Part shown: positions 23,144 to 35,265 of the stretch, piece by piece | How the letters are laid out: each line of letters begins with the position of its first letter | Position numbering within the stretch: the first letter of the stretch is position 1 | DNA from: Jacaranda mimosifolia | Taxonomy: Eukaryota > Streptophyta > Magnoliopsida > Lamiales > Bignoniaceae | DNA: 64,000 nt | Direction: 5' to 3' | NCBI GenBank assembly: GCA_018894105.1 | Contig: CM032132.1 | Location: 29,315,379-29,379,378 of the forward strand | The notes under the pieces: generated by a model | What the model saw: the letters and a program-made list of their open reading frames with translations, nothing else | Database searches by the model: none | Told to the model about the DNA's origin: nothing | Position numbers and translations under genes: made by a program

Positions 23144-23719
23144 AGAATTAGGCTTATGGGGTTTTAATGCTGCAGAATATTATCACTCAAAATACTTTTT
23201 GACCTTTCAAAGCAGTTTAAGTCTTTTGCAGAAAAATAGTTTTAGTTACTAAGTGAAATTTGTAAGTACTAGTTAAACTATCAGTTAGACCAGTGATAAA
23301 TAATGTAGTAAAACAAAAGTAAAATGACAGTAGTATTCATAGAGGTTCGGCAAGCCTACACCCTCTATTTACGTTTTTATTTAGAACTTTAAACTTTTCA
23401 ATTAATATGTGATAATATTTTACAAGTAATCGGAGTAATTTGACAGTAAGAAAAGTGAAAGGATTAGAAACACCCTAGCAAGGAGAACAATCAGTTTTTC
23501 ACAAAGAGCTAAATCGGAATCCCAGACGGGATGAGGCAGATTCTAGAATTCTGTGAAACCAGCTGCTTGTGAGCAGGCTTGAGGGAACTTTTGCTAGATT
23601 CACTTGTCTAACCTCTGTGGACTAATGCACAAGTTGCTGCCACTCTGTACGGTAAGCTTTAGTCTCTTCTTCCAGACCAGAACGAAGGACACTGCAGAAG
23701 ATTCCAAATAGTACTGCTC

Positions 23720-23925
23720 TACTACTTTCTTCACCTAGAGGTCCTTAGAGCAACCAAGCACTGATTTGTTCTCTTCACGGGGTCCTTCGAGACTAGTTAC
23801 GACTCCTGTCTGTCTTCACCCCTAGGTCATTCGAGACATAAACCATCCTGCCCTCATCTCTCCAAGGTCCATCGAAGGCAAGTTCCACTTGACCTTCTTC
23901 ACCATAAGGTCCCTCGAAAACACAC
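23720..23925. repeat. Degenerate repeats in the copia LTR
   Basis: The phrase CTTCACC..AGGTCCTTCGAGA recurs in worn form at roughly 23,732, 23,775, 23,815, 23,858 and 23,900, about every 40-45 bp. Confidence 0.55.
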
Positions 23926-24616
23926 GTAGAGTAAGAAATTAACAACATTTAAGCACAAGAACGTGTAAGAGAGTATCACACAATTTCTCAAGACTCTTAA
24001 CTAATTTCTCTCCCGACTTAGTGATTCACTCTTAAAATATTACATATTTTCCATTATATAGATGTACTATCAACAGTTATAAGTTCCAGTTTGGCAATTG
24101 ACCATTAGATACAAATAAGGAAACAACCCATAAGGTAAGAAGCAATTAGAGTCATGATCAAAACATAATTGCAAACTCAACTAATGATTTTACAAAACTG
24201 GTCTTCTTTGTTTTTAATGAAGATATGAATTTTAAGCTAGAATCTTTAAGTGACCAAATTAAATAAAAAAAGTCAATTCCAGCACATTCTGATAGATTCC
24301 AGTAGACAAATAAGGAAAGAATAGTTTAAAATAATTATTGCATCTAAATCATATGAATATATTCATTAAGCTAAAGATACAAGATTTAGAGCCAAGAAGG
24401 ATAAACTTTCCTAGTATGAAAGATATGAGAATCAATCTAGACTATTTCCATGAAAAAGGGAAGTTAAAATCCAGTTATTTATGGAAAGAAGATTCCAAAC
24501 GAGATTTATAAATTCTCTGCAAATTATTTGATGATAATTTAATATGTCCATGAAGAAAAATGCTCTTTCCTTAAATCATTAAAAGTTTATCAACTTGGAA
24601 GAAGATAATAGAAAAA

Positions 24617-24694
24617 AGAAAGAAGCCATTAGTCAATCATTCCATATATTACGTAAGAAAGAAGCCATTAGTCTTTCATTCCATTTATTACGTT
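24617..24694. repeat. Two-copy 39-bp tandem repeat
   Basis: AGAAAGAAGCCATTAGTC starts at 24617 and 24656; the copies differ at a few bases. Confidence 0.8.
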
Positions 24695-25257
24695 GATTGA
24701 ATCTAGCCATGATGAGCACATATTTAAATTTAAGATCAACAGCATGATTTTCCTTCCATAAATAAATAATTTGATGTGCTAAATCAAATATATAGATGTG
24801 CTGTCAAGATTAATATAAAGAAAGATAAGTTCCAGACAGCACAATATAGATTTCGAACAACATAAGACAAGTTCCAGTAGATTTCTAGGAATAATTCACA
24901 TCAATCATGTAACAAATATTGTCATAATCAAAACTCTAGAACTTATGCAAAATCATCAAAGGGTTAACAATCTCCCCATTTTTTATGATGGCAATGAAGT
25001 TTGATGCATGAAAGTAGAAATATATCATTAATCTCCCCCTGTTTGTATGTCGCGGTAGATCCTCATGCTCTCCTTGTCTCGATGCAGGATTTTTATCCAA
25101 AAACCATGATATAACAAAATTCATAATAGAGAAGCAGAAACTACTAGTCGAAGATACCAATTAAGAGGAATGATACTCATATTCAATTAGGCATCAGTTG
25201 AGATGAATTATATTCATATTCAGTTAGGCATGTAGATCAAATGATTAAACATGTAGA

Positions 25258-26271
25258 TTAATGACTACCCCTGTAGTCCTTCTTCTCTCCCCCACCTTTA
25301 GTCGAGTTATCCTTCTCGTTCCTAGGCTTGTAGGGGTTGACATTTCTTTGGAATTTGGCAAGAGACTTTGCCGCGGCAATGGCCTCATCTAAGGACGTCA
25401 CGTTCCTTCTAAGCACTTCATGCCCTGCCCAACCTTGGAGACCATCGATGAAGTAGAACATCAAGTCTTCCTTTGCCATGTTGGGTATTTGTAGCATGAG
25501 CGTCGTGAACTCCTTCACATACACAGGGATGGACGTCCGTTGCTTTAACTCACACAACTTCTTCCGAGCTTCATACATGATGTTCTCTGGGTAGAAGTGC
25601 TTTTTCAATTCCCGTTTGAAGTCTTCCCAAGTATCAACCTGACTCGCCCCTTTCCACGTTGGCTTGTTTTCTTCGCCACCACAGTGTAGCGATACTAGTG
25701 AGGTAGAGAGAAGCTGTTCTTACCTTTGCCAGTTCATCGGTAAGGTCGAGACCCTCAGAGTAAGTCTCCATTTGCCACAAGAAATTCTCAACCTCTTAGG
25801 CGTTCCTTTCTCCATCAAACGTCTTCGGCTTCAGGTGGTCCACTCTCATAGTGACGACCCCCGTAGCAGCAGTCTTATTAGCTATTGCACGTCGACATAA
25901 GGTTATCTCCTCGTGCATGCCCTCGATGCTTGCGTGGAGTGCTTGAACGATGCCGTGGATCTCCTCATCCATACGGCAAAATGTTCTTCTACTTTCGTCT
26001 CAAGTTGTGCCACCCGTTCTTCTATCAAAGTGCTGGCATTAAGGTTAGTCTGAAGGTCTCCTTTGAACGTATCAAGCTACCCGAGTACGTGCTCCTCCAA
26101 CGTCTTGATAGTATGCTCGACTCGTTCCACCATTCTACCTAACTCGCTTACAGCACCTTCCCAAGCAGCCCCCTCACAAGACTTGCTCGGGTCCCGCTGT
26201 TTCTTCTTGTGGGTAGGCACAGTTTCCCTGCCTCTCTCCTCGGTAATAGCTGAAATGTTCTCGCCGGCCAT
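25258..26271 (-). pseudogene. Ty3/gypsy gag, broken
   Basis: Reading starts at 26271 (MAGENISAITEERG) just downstream of an LTR and primer-binding site on the same strand. Coding resemblance continues through MRVDHLKPKTFDGERNA and the stretch near 25,790-25,690 ending TLWWRRKQANVERGES. It then shifts frame into 25608-25258, with HFYPENIMYEARKKLCELKQ, VKEFTTLMLQIPNM and FIDGLQGWAGHEVLRRNVTS, the core of the retrotransposon gag family. There are at least two in-frame stops (one after FDGERNA) and one frameshift. No protease or polymerase follows, because the element is truncated near 25,258. Confidence 0.85.
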
Positions 26272-26303
26272 ACTACTCTATCATAGCACCTTGCACAACC
26301 GTG

Positions 26304-26315
26304 CTCCGATATCAC
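26304..26315 (-). promoter_or_regulatory. Primer-binding site of the gypsy element
   Basis: The minus strand reads TGATATCGGAGC just inside the LTR end, one base from the TGGTATCGGAGC form of the initiator tRNA-Met primer-binding site. Confidence 0.65.
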
Positions 26316-26316
26316 C

Positions 26317-27071
26317 TGTCACGGACTTGTCCCTTACAAGCACCCGTGCGACACTTAGGCCCTCGTTCGCCCCTTGCGACACTAACTAAGTCAGTCTCAC
26401 CCTTTGGAGTTTAAGTGTTGTGTGTTCGCTAGGAGTATTAGCCAAGCATCAAGAACACGAGAGAGAGTTGAGAGAGGCTACAAGAAAATGGTAGTAAACT
26501 TTCTTTACTTAATTCTTACTTTTCATACATTCCATACACACATACTTTTACAAATGATCCCTCAGTCCTATTTATACTAATCTCCTTTCCAAATGGACGG
26601 TGGAGATTGATTTCATTCTACGGTCTGGATTTAGAAGTTTAGATATTTCCTAAATTTAGGACTTTCCAATGCTTTCTATGTGTTTCTACACTTTTCTACA
26701 CCTTTTCTACACATTTCTACAACTAAGTACAATATTCTAGAAACTTATCTAGAAATCTCTACACAACTCCACAAAACTCCACACAAGCCCTCACATTTTG
26801 ACAAGTGTCCACAAGTTTCTAGATAAGACTACACTAGTCTTCAACTTTTCTACAAATATCTATGAAGTTCTAAAGACTTCTACAAGTGTGTACAATTTTC
26901 CAAAGACTTCTAATGTCTTCCAAACTCTTCCTGGACCTTCCAAAGTCTTCCAGGATCTTCCAAGGTGTTCAAGACCTTCCAAAGTGTTCCAGGAACTTCT
27001 AAAGCCTTCTAGGACCTTCCTAGAACCTCCGTCGTGTTGCTCCTATACACATAATCAACCGGAGCATGACA
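26317..27071 (-). repeat. Ty3/gypsy 5' LTR (755 bp)
   Basis: Bounded by TGTCA at 26317 and TGACA ending at 27071, a perfect 5-bp inverted terminal pair with TG..CA ends. The primer-binding site lies just inside on the minus strand, followed by gag. The right half (26,880-27,030) is a run of worn ~16-18-bp CTTCCAAAGT/CTTCCAGGA repeats. The LTR stops 221 bp before desaturase exon 2. The matching second LTR is not in the window, so the element is truncated or rearranged. Confidence 0.75.
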
Positions 27072-27292
27072 AAAGGCTTGTGTATATTTAGAAACTTTTT
27101 TTCTGTGTGAACAGGTTATGGTTGTTTTTTGTTGGCTTGTATTCTTCATCAAGCTTCTTCAGAGATGTGCTTATTCTGGAAACTGATGGCTAGATTATGC
27201 TGGAATTTGACATTTTTATCTTTCTGTCCTTGTAATAATCAAGGCCAATAAACTTTATGATTCTTCTGTTCTTGCGTGTCTAATTGTTACAG
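27072..27292 (+). other. Remnant of desaturase intron 1
   Basis: T-rich sequence ending in TAATTGTTACAG, a good plant 3' splice site, directly before coding resemblance begins. Exon 1, which would carry the plastid transit peptide, is not visible upstream, where the gypsy LTR starts. Confidence 0.6.
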
Positions 27293-28564
27293 GGAGGTTG
27301 AGACTGTTAAGAAACCTTTTAGTCCTCCGCGTGAGGTTCATGTTCAAGTTACACATTCTATGCCACCTCAAAAAATTGGGATGTTCAAAGCTATGGAAGA
27401 GTGGGCCGAGAATAATATACTGGTTCACCTTAAGCCTGTAGAAAAATGTTGGCAACCTCAGGATTTCTTGCCAGATCCTGCTTCTGATGGATTTCAGGAT
27501 CAGGTCAAGGAATTGAGAGAAAAAGCCTAGGAGATTCCAGATGATTATTTTGTTGTTCTAGTTGGAGATATGATCACCAAAGAAGCCCTTCCCACATAAC
27601 CTTAGATGGTGTGCGAGATGAAACAGGGGCTAGCCCGACTTCCTGAGTGATTTGGACAAGGGCATGGACTGCTGAAGAGAATAGGCACGGAGACCTTCTT
27701 AATAAATATCTCTACCTATCTGGACGGGTAGACATGAGACAAATTGAGAAGACTATCTAGTATCTGATTGGGTCAGGAATGGTGAGTCTTGCTTGATTAT
27801 CTGACTATTAATGTTTTCTTTGTTATTAAGTGTTGAGTTCTATAATCTGTTATTGGAATTCTTTTCTTATTGCTATTATGATATGCACTCAACTTCTTAA
27901 AAACTGATTTGGTTGGCACTTGTAATTTGAGTTAGAAAATTAGGATTTTGGCAACATGTGATGTTGACTCTTTTCGATCTCTCGTGTCCGTCCAAACTTG
28001 TTCGGGATCCAAGGACGGAAAACAGTCCATACCTCGGATTTATATACACATCCTTCCAAGAAAGGGCTACTTTCATCTCCCACGGCAACACCGCCCATCT
28101 CGCGAGGGAGCATGGTGACATGAAGCTGGCTCAAATATGTGGTACTATTGCGTCAGACGAGAAACGTCATGAAACTGCATACACGAAGATAGTCGAAAAG
28201 TTATTTGAGATTGATCCTGAGGGAACAGTGCTAGCTTTTGCCGATATGATGAGGAAAAAGATCTCTATGCCAGCCCACTTAATGAATGATGGGCGTGACG
28301 ATAACCTTTTTGAACACTTCTCAGATGTTGCCCAGCGTCTTGGTGTCTATACAGCAAGAGACTATGCCGACATACTAGAACACCTGGTTGGTAGATGGAA
28401 AGTGGCGAATCTAACGGGATTATCTGCAGAAGGGCAGAAAGCTCAGGGCTATGTTTGTGGGTTGCTTCCAAGAATTAGAAGGTTGGAGGACAGAGCTCAA
28501 GGAAGGGCCAAGAATGCACCAAGGATTCCTTTCAGCTGGATATATGATAGAGGTGCAACTCTGA
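27293..28564 (+). pseudogene. SAD: Stearoyl-ACP desaturase pseudogene (exons 2 and 3)
   Basis: The intact family is plastid-stromal and makes oleoyl-ACP from stearoyl-ACP using ferredoxin and a di-iron centre. Exon 2 (27293-27781) has [34 protein letters not shown] and the EENRHGD iron motif. Exon 3 (28006-28564) has [20 protein letters not shown], the DEKRHETAY iron motif and PFSWIYDR near the normal C-terminus. Damage is clear: TAG at 27528, a short deletion with frameshift near 27,597 (after ALPT), TGA at 27644 and TAG at 27758. The bases before exon 3 are GG where AG is needed. A 2-bp deletion after IYDR throws the usual stop (TGA at 28562) out of frame. Exon 1 is missing. Otherwise the sequence is very close to the family, so loss looks fairly recent. 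Confidence 0.95.
27782..28005 (+). other. Desaturase intron 2
   Basis: Begins GTGAGT after the Met codon at 27779-27781, where this family has an intron. Its expected 3' end (before GATCCAAGGACGG) reads TTCGG and not ..AG, so the acceptor is lost. Confidence 0.8.
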
Positions 28565-29712
28565 GTTATTATGATTGGACAATGCTTCTTCATGTGCTCT
28601 GTGGCTGGTCTTTTCAACTGTGCTTCTTTGTAACTATTGGTAAGAAAAGAGAACAGTTCCAATTCGTTGTTTTCTTTGTTGAAGGGATTATGTTGGGAGT
28701 GTGAGAGAGGTTGTAGATACCCCGTTCGTTTCTGTCGTTTGAGTCACTAGATCTTCATATAGTGCAGCTCTAGTTATAATGTCATTTTGATATATCTTGT
28801 GGTATGTTTTTCGCATAGGTGGTCATTGTTGTTTCTAACCCTCCCAGAATAGGACGGACTCTTTTGTGTAAATCACCGTTTAGCTTGGGCAATGTGACTT
28901 TGTTTCGACACAAAATAGGTATGAAATAACGACGGTCCAAACGGCCATTATTTAGAATATTTGCAGTTTGGAAATTTTGTGGCATGAATATGATAATTTC
29001 ATAAAAGTAATGATATCTCATCATTCCAATTGGAGAATGAGGTGAATGATGAAAAGAGGAATTAGCTGATATTTTATTATAGTCTTTTGCGCACCAGCTG
29101 AAAAGGTTCTTTACTTTTCTAATGGAACAGTACTTAAATGTTGGTAAGCTTCATGTTCCAATCTAGTGAAGGCGGCATAGTTATTTTGGCATTCTGAGGA
29201 CTTATATCTAATTTTATTAGTCGCTTTATGTACCACACCCAACATAGAATATGCTGATGTACTCGATGAACCAACCGACGACCTTCAATAGCATGAATTC
29301 ACAAAGGGTAAGGATAGAATATGCCGTGTGATCGATCAAAGGTCCTCTACATACTATATTCACTCCAACTTATGTGATTGACCTAACTTTATTAGTTTGA
29401 CTTATTTCAAAAGTATAGGATGGTCATCAATAATTTAAATATATATATATATATATATCATGGGTAGTATGATTCTGATAAGCACATTTTAAAAACACAG
29501 GAGGAAGTAATTTTGAACATGACAACTAATGTGATATGACATGAAATAAACAATTAAATGTTAGAAACTTAGTTACATATTCAACATATTCAATGTTTGA
29601 ACTGTGAATTTGGACAAGGCTGCAGATTGGCATCTCAATGGGAATTTACTGATATGGCTAATCTAGAGAATTTGGGTAGAACTGGCATGGTTTGGGAGCT
29701 TTCTCAAATTTA
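28565..29712. other. Former 3' UTR and non-coding flank
   Basis: 28,565 to about 28,800 has the T-rich look of a 3' untranslated region with no second gene. The rest shows no features except a TA microsatellite at about 29,440. Confidence 0.45.
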
Positions 29713-30091
29713 GAGGGTGTTTGGCTAAGCTTATTTTAAACATCTTATAAGATATATCTTATAAGATGTTTTTGAAACTTATAAGATGTTAAATTTTATT
29801 TTTAAAATAAGTTGAAGCGTATGAATAAAATAAGATTTTTGAGCTTATAAGATGTTAATAATGACAATTTTGTAATTAAAATGGTTAAAAATGAAGGAAT
29901 TTGTTAAGATTTTAAAAATAAGTTGGGATCTCTTTACTTTTTTTAAAAGAGCTTATAAACTTCTAACATCTTATTTTAGGATCTTATAAGCTCTTTTTTA
30001 AAGAAAATTATCAAATATTTTTATCAACTTATAGCTTTTATACATCTTATAAGATATTTTGAGGAACTTATAAGCTCACCCAAACACCCTC
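29713..30091. mobile_element. MITE, 379 bp, GAGGGTGTTTGG inverted termini
   Basis: The first 22 bases (GAGGGTGTTTGG...AGCTTAT) match the inverted last 22 at 20 positions. The interior repeats CTTATAAGAT-type palindromes, so the whole element can fold into a long hairpin. A half copy lies at 36,380-36,635. No clear target duplication, so the superfamily (hAT or PIF) is open. Confidence 0.8.
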
Positions 30092-31016
30092 GTAGTTCCA
30101 TGCTGATAAACACACTCTTAATATTCATTTTTGGACTAGAATGAGTTCACAAATTAATATTTGGAGTGTATTCATATGCGACATATGACATACAAGCATG
30201 CAGCTAGATTTAAAATCCTATGGTTAAGAGGTTTTTATCTCAATCTCATAAAGTCTCAATATTAATTTACTTTCGATAATTTTCTATTTTTATTTAATTA
30301 GCCTTGGATACCTTGATGTTTCAATAATCATTACTTAAAAAAAAAAAGAAAAAGAAAGAAAAAAAAAAATGCATACACGCACTTATGCTACGATCTGATC
30401 AAGGAAATTAGTGAAAAAAGAAAAAGAAAAAGAAAATACAAATGTGCAAAGATTAAAGCATAAAATTACATCATACCTATTTCTTTGTATTTTCCTCATT
30501 AAAATTCAAAATCCAAATTTAGGTAGTGTTAAACAGTTAAAAATTTCTTAAAACATCTAGAAATATGCCTTGTAGAATTATATCATAGGTTACAAAACAT
30601 ATCACATGCAAGTAGCATGCTTATATATCTCCAAGTCTTCATCCTTCAAATTATTTATAAGTAAAATTTTTAAAATAAATTTGAAAATAAGTTTTTTTAA
30701 TCATTTAGCTTATTTTCATATTAATTTTGTCTTATTTAGTTAGACTTGATAACCTAAAATTATAATCTTTTTGTTTACATCTTACAACTACGTACTATAT
30801 AACAAATAAAATAAATCATTATATATTGGAGGCGAATCATAAATTCTAAACATTGTTCCATAGAAGAATTATACCTATCAATTAAAGAGTCTTAATTTAA
30901 ATCTTATAGACAGATATGCCGAATTCACAGTATTTCTATGTGATTGAATTTTATTTTTTTCAATAGTTTAAAGAACTAAAGATGCAACAAATAAAAAATG
31001 GAGCAAGTGAAAACGT
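30092..31016. other. AT-rich non-coding stretch with A/G tract
   Basis: Contains an A-rich AAAAAGAAAAAGAAAG tract at 30,335-30,370 and another at about 30,414-30,440. Nothing else recognised. Confidence 0.45.
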
Positions 31017-31910
31017 AGAAAAGACTAGGGTTGTAAACGGATATTAAACGGTACGGATATGTGATATTCGTATCTGTATCTATTTAAATTTTACAATATT
31101 CGTATCCGTATCCGAAGGATATTTTTTAATAACATCCGAACTCGTATCCTATGGATATTAACCGAACTCGGATATTTCCATAGCCGATTATATTTATTAG
31201 GATACATTCGTTTATAAATATTCGAATATCCATTTGTAAATATCCGAATATCCGAATTTGTTAACTTGTAATAAAATACATATTTTTTAATAAATTTCAT
31301 TGAAAAAAAATTTACTACTTTATCTTAGAATTAAAAAATTAATTATTCTTGATTTAGTTACATTTTTAAATTAATGATTAACTTTATGATTAATTAATAT
31401 TAATAAAATGACACTAATATAAATTAATTATAAAGTCAAGCAACAATAATTTTATATTGATCAATTTTATCATTCATACATTGATTTTTCAATTTTTTTT
31501 TCTTGATTTAGTAGTGTTTAATTATCATTACTATCATCTATCAATTCTTCATAATCCTTAACTACTAATTTTTTCTTATTAATTCTTTAATTACTAATTT
31601 ATACTTATATTCATTTATATATAAATTATGAGATTTCATATTGATAAAATAAAAATAATTTATTATGTATAATAATATATTATATATAATAATTTTTAAA
31701 ATTTTATTTATCAGATATGTATTCGGAATAGATATTAAACGAATCGAATAGGCAATTACTATATTCGTATCCATTTACAATCAGATATTTACTAATCGAA
31801 TACGGATAATATTCATTTTAAATGGATACGGATAATATGCCTCATAAATGAATTCGGATGTGAATGATAAACGAATTTTGGAATATCTATTTATAGCTCT
31901 AGAAAAGACT
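31017..31910. mobile_element. Non-autonomous DNA transposon, 874 bp, with perfect 10-bp target duplication
   Basis: The element is 31027-31900. AGAAAAGACT lies on both sides (31017-31026 and 31901-31910). The termini AGGGTTGTAAACGGATATT and AATATCTATTTATAGCTCT are imperfect inverted copies. Near each end GGATACGGATA / TATCCGTATCC motifs recur many times in both orientations. The duplication length favours a Mutator-like origin, but hAT-like short-TIR elements also use such motifs. No transposase. Confidence 0.8.
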
Positions 31911-32548
31911 ATAAAAGTAGGAATGAACTTTTTAAGTAGGAAAAAACTGTAAAAGTGGAGCAAGTGTAAAAGCAGCAGAAGTTCAATCTCATTTACCAAT
32001 TATTCTTTTGTAAGTGGACTTTTTAAGTCAAAAAGATATCCATGAAATTCTATTGATATTTCCTTATTGTTCTTTAAAAACTAATAGTGGTAATCACTCC
32101 AGCTCGATCCCATCGAAGCATGTATCTCAATTATTATCAAAACATTATAATATTATTTATCTCCAAAAATCCATTAAAATAGTAATTTTTCAGTAGACTT
32201 TTCTGGCTAGAAAAGCTTTTGAAGAGGAAGATCGACTTTAAAGAGTAAGCCAATACCTAACTGGCATAGTCATTCTCCTACTTATGCGTCAAAAATAATA
32301 GAATAAGAAATATTAAACTAACTTGATTCAATTGTGTTAAGAAGAAAAATGACAGACATCGTCAAGGTTTCTTAAAAGATAACAAGCCATGTTATCTGTG
32401 GCGCCCAAAATTTGGAACATAATACGGTAGTGCCCCTAAGTCCAAAGATTCAGAGACATTAAGCCTCAAATTCAATAGAGCATGCTAAATTCCAAAGAAT
32501 TGTATTAAACAATCCCAAAAAAATAAATCATCATTATGACAGATAATT
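31911..32548. other. Non-coding stretch
   Basis: TGTGGCGCCCAAAATTTGG near 32,397 recalls a retrotransposon LTR edge, but no partner was found. No gene seen. Confidence 0.35.
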
Positions 32549-33033
32549 CAAATACTTAGGCATGGCAATGGTCAGGATAATCCAGGGGCCCACCCCAAAT
32601 GGGACGGGTTTGGGGCTAATTAAATGGGTTTCGAGGCAGGTACAAGATCCAAATATTCAGGACCCGGCTGGGTTCGGGGCGGGTTAGGGTTTTACTAAAC
32701 CCGCTCCGAACCCGCCCCGTTTAATCAATAAATAATTAAATATATAAAAATATACATATAAATTTAGTTAAAACTTAAAAACTTAGGACTCTTTTCATGG
32801 AATCTTCATCCAAGTTTGACATTCCATAAACTAATTTTGGTTAGATTTCCTATTGTAATGAGTGAAAAAAGTGGAAAAAATAAAAAATAAAAAAATAAAA
32901 AATCGGGTTAAACGGGTTAGACCCACCAGGTTGGGGTGGGGTGGGGTGGGGCGGGTTTTGGTTACAACAATTTCCACGTGGGGTGGGTCCGAGTCCGGCC
33001 AAACCCACCCCATTCCCATGCATACAAATACTT
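32549..33033. mobile_element. Short DNA transposon, 467 bp, with 9-bp target duplication
   Basis: CAAATACTT flanks it at 32549-32557 and 33025-33033. Ends GGCATGGCAATGG and CCATTCCCATGC are inverted copies with one mismatch in the core. The GC-rich interior has repeated CGGGTT, ACCCGC and GGGGTGGGGTGGGG motifs and no coding potential. Confidence 0.7.
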
Positions 33034-33495
33034 GTCTTAATAATCAAACTTGAGTACCCAAGACTTCAAAAAAAAATTCTCAATCAATCTAATTAGAAAT
33101 TTTAAATATCAAATAAACCTATTCTAAAAATACCAATATCTTATCATCATCCCCAAAACTGCTCATCTTCTTCGTCTTAAACTAAGTTACTTGCAAAATG
33201 GTGAATCAATATCTTATGAGCGACACTTCGCCCAGTAAATAAATCCCCTTCTCCTCCTACCGGATTTGAGCATATATAAATATCAAACAGAAGAAAAGAA
33301 ACCATTGAAAACAAGAATATTCACTTTTTTTTTAAATAACAATTAGATGCAAAATCAAGAATTACCTTATTAGAATTTCAAGACATACTTTCAGAGTAAT
33401 TGAGAACAAAAGCTACATAACTTATTAAAAACTTTCAATTCATTAATTAACCATGCTCATGAACTATCAGGATTCTAATTGGTTATCTTGGTCAA

Positions 33496-33671
33496 GATCT
33501 TAGCTACAATACCGTTAAGTGGCTTCAGAGATCTTAACTACAATTCTGTTAAGTGGCTTCAAAATTTTTAACCACAATTCCGTTAAGTGGCTTTAGAAAT
33601 CTTAACTACACCATCGTTAAGTGGCTTCAGAAATCTTAACTACAACGCTATTAATGGCTTCAGAAATCTTT
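33496..33671 (+). repeat. 34-bp tandem repeat, five copies
   Basis: GTTAAGTGGCTTCAGA recurs at 33514, 33548, 33582, 33616 and, in worn form, 33650. The units are joined by AATCTTAACTACAAT. Copies differ by a few bases each and the period is constant at 34 bp. Non-coding. Confidence 0.9.
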
Positions 33672-35265
33672 TGCTATTGTAAACTTGTAGCACTATCAAC
33701 AATTTCTCGAATATTCAAAGCATAAATCCTTTTTATTATTTTTATTTCAATAGAGAATACTAGGTTTCATTCAAGATTGAGAAAATTTTTGTTTCATTCA
33801 ATATGCAAAATTATCTATTTTGATGTAGGAATCATTTATGCAAAAAGTATATTTTCAATAGAAAGAGAATAGACATTTACTTACTATTTCATGCAAAAAG
33901 CATTTATGTGAAGAGAATATTTTCAATAGAAGGAAGAAAGAAGTGTACTTATGCTAAAATCTTAAAACCCAAAGTTTCCCTCAGATTTGATCTACCACTT
34001 AAGCGTTCCCCACTAATTCTACGATAGAAAAATAGCATGTTAGTACCCCATAATGAAATTTCCTGTGAATTTTTAAAGAACAAATAGAAAAATTGATATT
34101 TTCTCTCCTCAATGTGTAGCTTCTCTATTTCGTACTGTATGGGCATTTATATTACTGGACTAGGTATTCTGGATAAACTAGAATTCATATTACTGAGATA
34201 AGAAGATAACTCTAATTCCTAACTTCACCAAACTTGATCAGTATCAATCCCATATAACAATAGCTCAAAACTGCAGATATATTTCTAAAATCCTAACCTT
34301 ATCAAGATTAGATAGTTACTAAAATCCCTAGAATCTTTAACTTATCAAGATTGGATAATTCTAAAATTCCCAAGCTCATAACTAAGTATCCGAATTCCTA
34401 ACTTTTCATTATTTAATTATTCTGGATTCTAGCTAACTATTACCATAGTTTAGTAATTAAATAATAGGGAATGTCTATGATGAATTTTCCCATGAAAATA
34501 TAGCGGTACAAAAAAGGAGGTCCTAAGATTTTATATCACCTATTTTTATATGGTTTTAGCTAATCAATATGATTAGATGCTTAAAAACTATCTAAATAGT
34601 GGTTTAAAATAATGGGAAGACCTCTAGAATTATCCATCTATCAATGGATCCGAAAATTCCATAAAAATTGATGTTTGTCATCTTTAATAATCATGGACCT
34701 AAACCCGTAATTACTTCATAATAATTTGTGGGTTTATTTTCTACACTACTCATGGGCTTAATAATTTGCGAATTAAATAGTTTGGGCTGTTATTACACCT
34801 AACCTAATCTATAAAACACAAATACCATTTTTGGAGTTATTTTTACACTAGTTGTGGGCTAAACAATTTAAAATGAATTAAATAATTTGGGTTAACTAAT
34901 ACATCTCAAGTCACTAATTAAATATGGACCAAAGATTAATATTTTCTTCGCCATAAATTGGTATTCATAGTAGTTAGCTTCATCCTTAACATAAAACTCA
35001 ATATATAAAGTTCCCATCAAATAATTGACTTCATAAATCCTACTTCTTCAATAACAATCAAGCAATCTTTACAAAATTATTAATAATGTAAAGTCTATGT
35101 CATCGAGATTGCAAGTAAAATTTAAGTAAGTAACTAAAATAGGATCCTTAACAATCCCAAAAAGAATTCAATTTATATCTCATATTTATTTTCAATTAAG
35201 ATCCCTTAAATGTTGATCGAGCCCCAAATAAATTGTATGCTTAAATTCTAGTATGCCTTAGACAC
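33672..35265. other. Non-coding stretch, nothing recognised
   Basis: A short minus-strand open frame (34146-33949) has no family resemblance. The stretch may be part of an unrecognised retrotransposon, but no termini were seen. Confidence 0.4.

Larger units (their letters stand above)
23128..24975 (-). repeat. Probable Ty1/copia 3' LTR (~1.8 kb)
   Basis: On the minus strand AAAATGGGGAGATTGTTAAC spans about 24,968-24,987. This matches the copia arrangement of a polypurine tract (GGGGAGAT) directly followed by an LTR starting TGTTA. Leftward sequence is non-coding with LTR-like character, and 23,340-23,360 has GAGGTTCGGCAAGCCTACA, a phrase I associate with plant copia LTRs. A possible left edge is the TG before the G16 run. 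No second LTR or coding region of this element was found. Confidence 0.4.

Noticed and set aside
27293..28704. Functional stearoyl-ACP desaturase with a 248-residue open frame
   Set aside because: The long frame covers exon 3 plus intron and 3' UTR sequence. Exon 2 has several stops and a frameshift, exon 1 is absent and the splice acceptor is lost.
33496..33671. Regularly spaced repeat as a CRISPR array
   Set aside because: The units are contiguous tandem copies without unique spacers, and the surroundings are plant nuclear DNA.
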